A stretch of 7,111 nucleotides of DNA from Chitinophagaceae bacterium UBA3430 (GTDB lineage Bacteria > Bacteroidota > Bacteroidia > Chitinophagales > Chitinophagaceae): the NCBI GenBank assembly GCA_002378975.1, contig DFST01000145.1, positions 11,690-18,800 of the forward strand, read 5' to 3'. How positions within the stretch are numbered: position 1 is the stretch's first letter; each line of letters begins with the position of its first letter. Position numbers and translations under genes: made by a program. The notes beneath the pieces were generated by a model. It saw only the letters and a list, made by a program, of their open reading frames with translations, was not told the DNA's origin and ran no database searches. Below, piece by piece: positions 6,070 through 7,111 of this stretch.

Positions 6070-7107
6070 ATGCCTAAAATACTCGTCACCGGCGGAAGCG
6101 GCTACATCGGCTCACACACCATTGTCGATCTCCTCGAGCAGGGATACGAGGTCATTTCCATCGACAACCACAGCCGCTCCGATGCCCGCATGCTGCTGGG
6201 CATCGAATCCATCACCGGAAAAAAGATCCCGCATTACGAGATAGATCTTTGCTCCTTGGATGACACGGAGGCCGTATTTGAAGAGCATCCCGACATCGAA
6301 GGCGTCATTCATTTCGCCGCCTACAAAGCCGTGGGCGAATCGGTCGAACAACCCCTGCTCTATTTCGAGAACAACATCCAATCGCTGGTGAACTTGCTGC
6401 GTTGCGTACAAGACCATCAGATCCCCCATTTTGTTTTCTCCTCCTCCTGCACGGTATACGGCGAACCGGAATCCATCCCCGTTACCGAAGAAACGACGCT
6501 ACGTCCCGCTGCCTCACCCTACGGACTCACCAAACAGATCGGCGAACAACTCGTAGACACATTCGTGAAAGCCTCACCGTGTTCTGCATTGTTGTTGCGC
6601 TATTTCAATCCAGCCGGAGCCCATCCGTCCGGACAGATCGGCGAATTGCCGATCGGCAAACCGCAGAACCTAGTTCCGGCCATCACGCAAAGCGCCCAAG
6701 GAATCATCGATCGCCTCACGGTACACGGCACCGACTACCCTACTCGCGATGGATCCTGCTTGCGCGATTTCATTCACGTCTGCGATCTGGCCCGGGCTCA
6801 TACCCAAGCCTTGCAGTACCTGCAACGTCAATCAACACCCCATCAATGCGAAGCGATCAACCTCGGAAGTAGCGATGGCATCACGGTGCTGGAAGCGATT
6901 CACGCCTTTGAAGAGGCAACCGATCAAAAACTGGATTGGATCGCCGGACCCCGTCGACCCGGCGATGTGATGGCGATCTATGCCAACAACGAAAAGGCCC
7001 AAAGCAAACTAGGCTGGTCGGCCCGATACAACATCCAAGACATCATGGCTACGGCCTGGAATTGGGAATGCCGCTACCGAAACGGCGAGACCGTCCTCTC
7101 CCAGTAA
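6070..7107 (+). CDS. galE: UDP-glucose 4-epimerase
   Basis: This is a 345-residue cytoplasmic extended short-chain dehydrogenase that interconverts UDP-glucose and UDP-galactose (Leloir pathway, supply of sugars for polysaccharide). The NAD-binding Rossmann motif is TGGSGYIGSH (7-16) with Gly8, Gly11 and Gly14. The catalytic Ser126 lies in FSSSCTVYG (123-131), and the Tyr151-x3-Lys155 pair in SPYGLTK. Typical GalE segments follow: RYFNPAGAHPSG, GELPIGKPQNLVP and CLRDFIHVCDLA. The C-terminal RRPGDV segment is also present. Length is normal and the gene is complete. The ATG at 6070 starts directly before the first beta-strand; an upstream in-frame TTG at 6034 would only add 12 unconserved residues. 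It follows the PiT stop by 47 bases without a clear terminator, so read-through from the phosphate genes is plausible. Functional connection with phosphate uptake is not evident. Specificity for GlcNAc derivatives cannot be excluded from sequence alone. Confidence 0.96.
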   Translation: MPKILVTGGSGYIGSHTIVDLLEQGYEVISIDNHSRSDARMLLGIESITGKKIPHYEIDLCSLDDTEAVFEEHPDIEGVIHFAAYKAVGESVEQPLLYFENNIQSLVNLLRCVQDHQIPHFVFSSSCTVYGEPESIPVTEETTLRPAASPYGLTKQIGEQLVDTFVKASPCSALLLRYFNPAGAHPSGQIGELPIGKPQNLVPAITQSAQGIIDRLTVHGTDYPTRDGSCLRDFIHVCDLARAHTQALQYLQRQSTPHQCEAINLGSSDGITVLEAIHAFEEATDQKLDWIAGPRRPGDVMAIYANNEKAQSKLGWSARYNIQDIMATAWNWECRYRNGETVLSQ

Positions 7108-7111
7108 CCCT

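Overview
The window looks like a chromosomal piece of a Bacteroidota genome, probably Chitinophagia-like. Three things point there: an outer-membrane receptor with an N-terminal carboxypeptidase-regulatory-like domain, promoter elements of the TAnnTTTG type, and start regions without a clear Shine-Dalgarno sequence. The family is inferred from protein style only; no rRNA or other phylogenetic marker is present.

Layout. The left half (1-3893) is a minus-strand unit. It holds a TonB-dependent receptor (1104-3893) and, 27 bases downstream, a surface or periplasmic lipoprotein (1-1076) that runs off the left edge. The right half is a plus-strand unit: a PhoU-like DUF47 protein (4164-4805), a PiT-family inorganic phosphate permease (4811-6022) only 5 bases later, and a complete UDP-glucose 4-epimerase (6070-7107) after 47 bases. 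The two units diverge from a 270-base control region (3894-4163).

Main finding. The control region holds six hexamers of the type (G/T)TAAC(A/C), one of them degenerate, spaced exactly 11 bases apart (3927-3987). They read in the same direction as the receptor gene. This is the architecture bound by PhoB/PhoP-type response regulators. The array ends 9 bases before a good TAnnTTTG-like element for the receptor promoter, and no TTG -33 element is seen there, as expected for an activator-dependent promoter.

Working model (inference). Under phosphate limitation a PhoB-like regulator switches on the receptor and lipoprotein, which would bring a phosphorus-containing substrate across or to the outer membrane. 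The divergent PiT permease and its DUF47 partner move inorganic phosphate across the inner membrane. The receptor substrate and the lipoprotein function cannot be read from the sequence. The epimerase may be only a passenger in the plus-strand unit.
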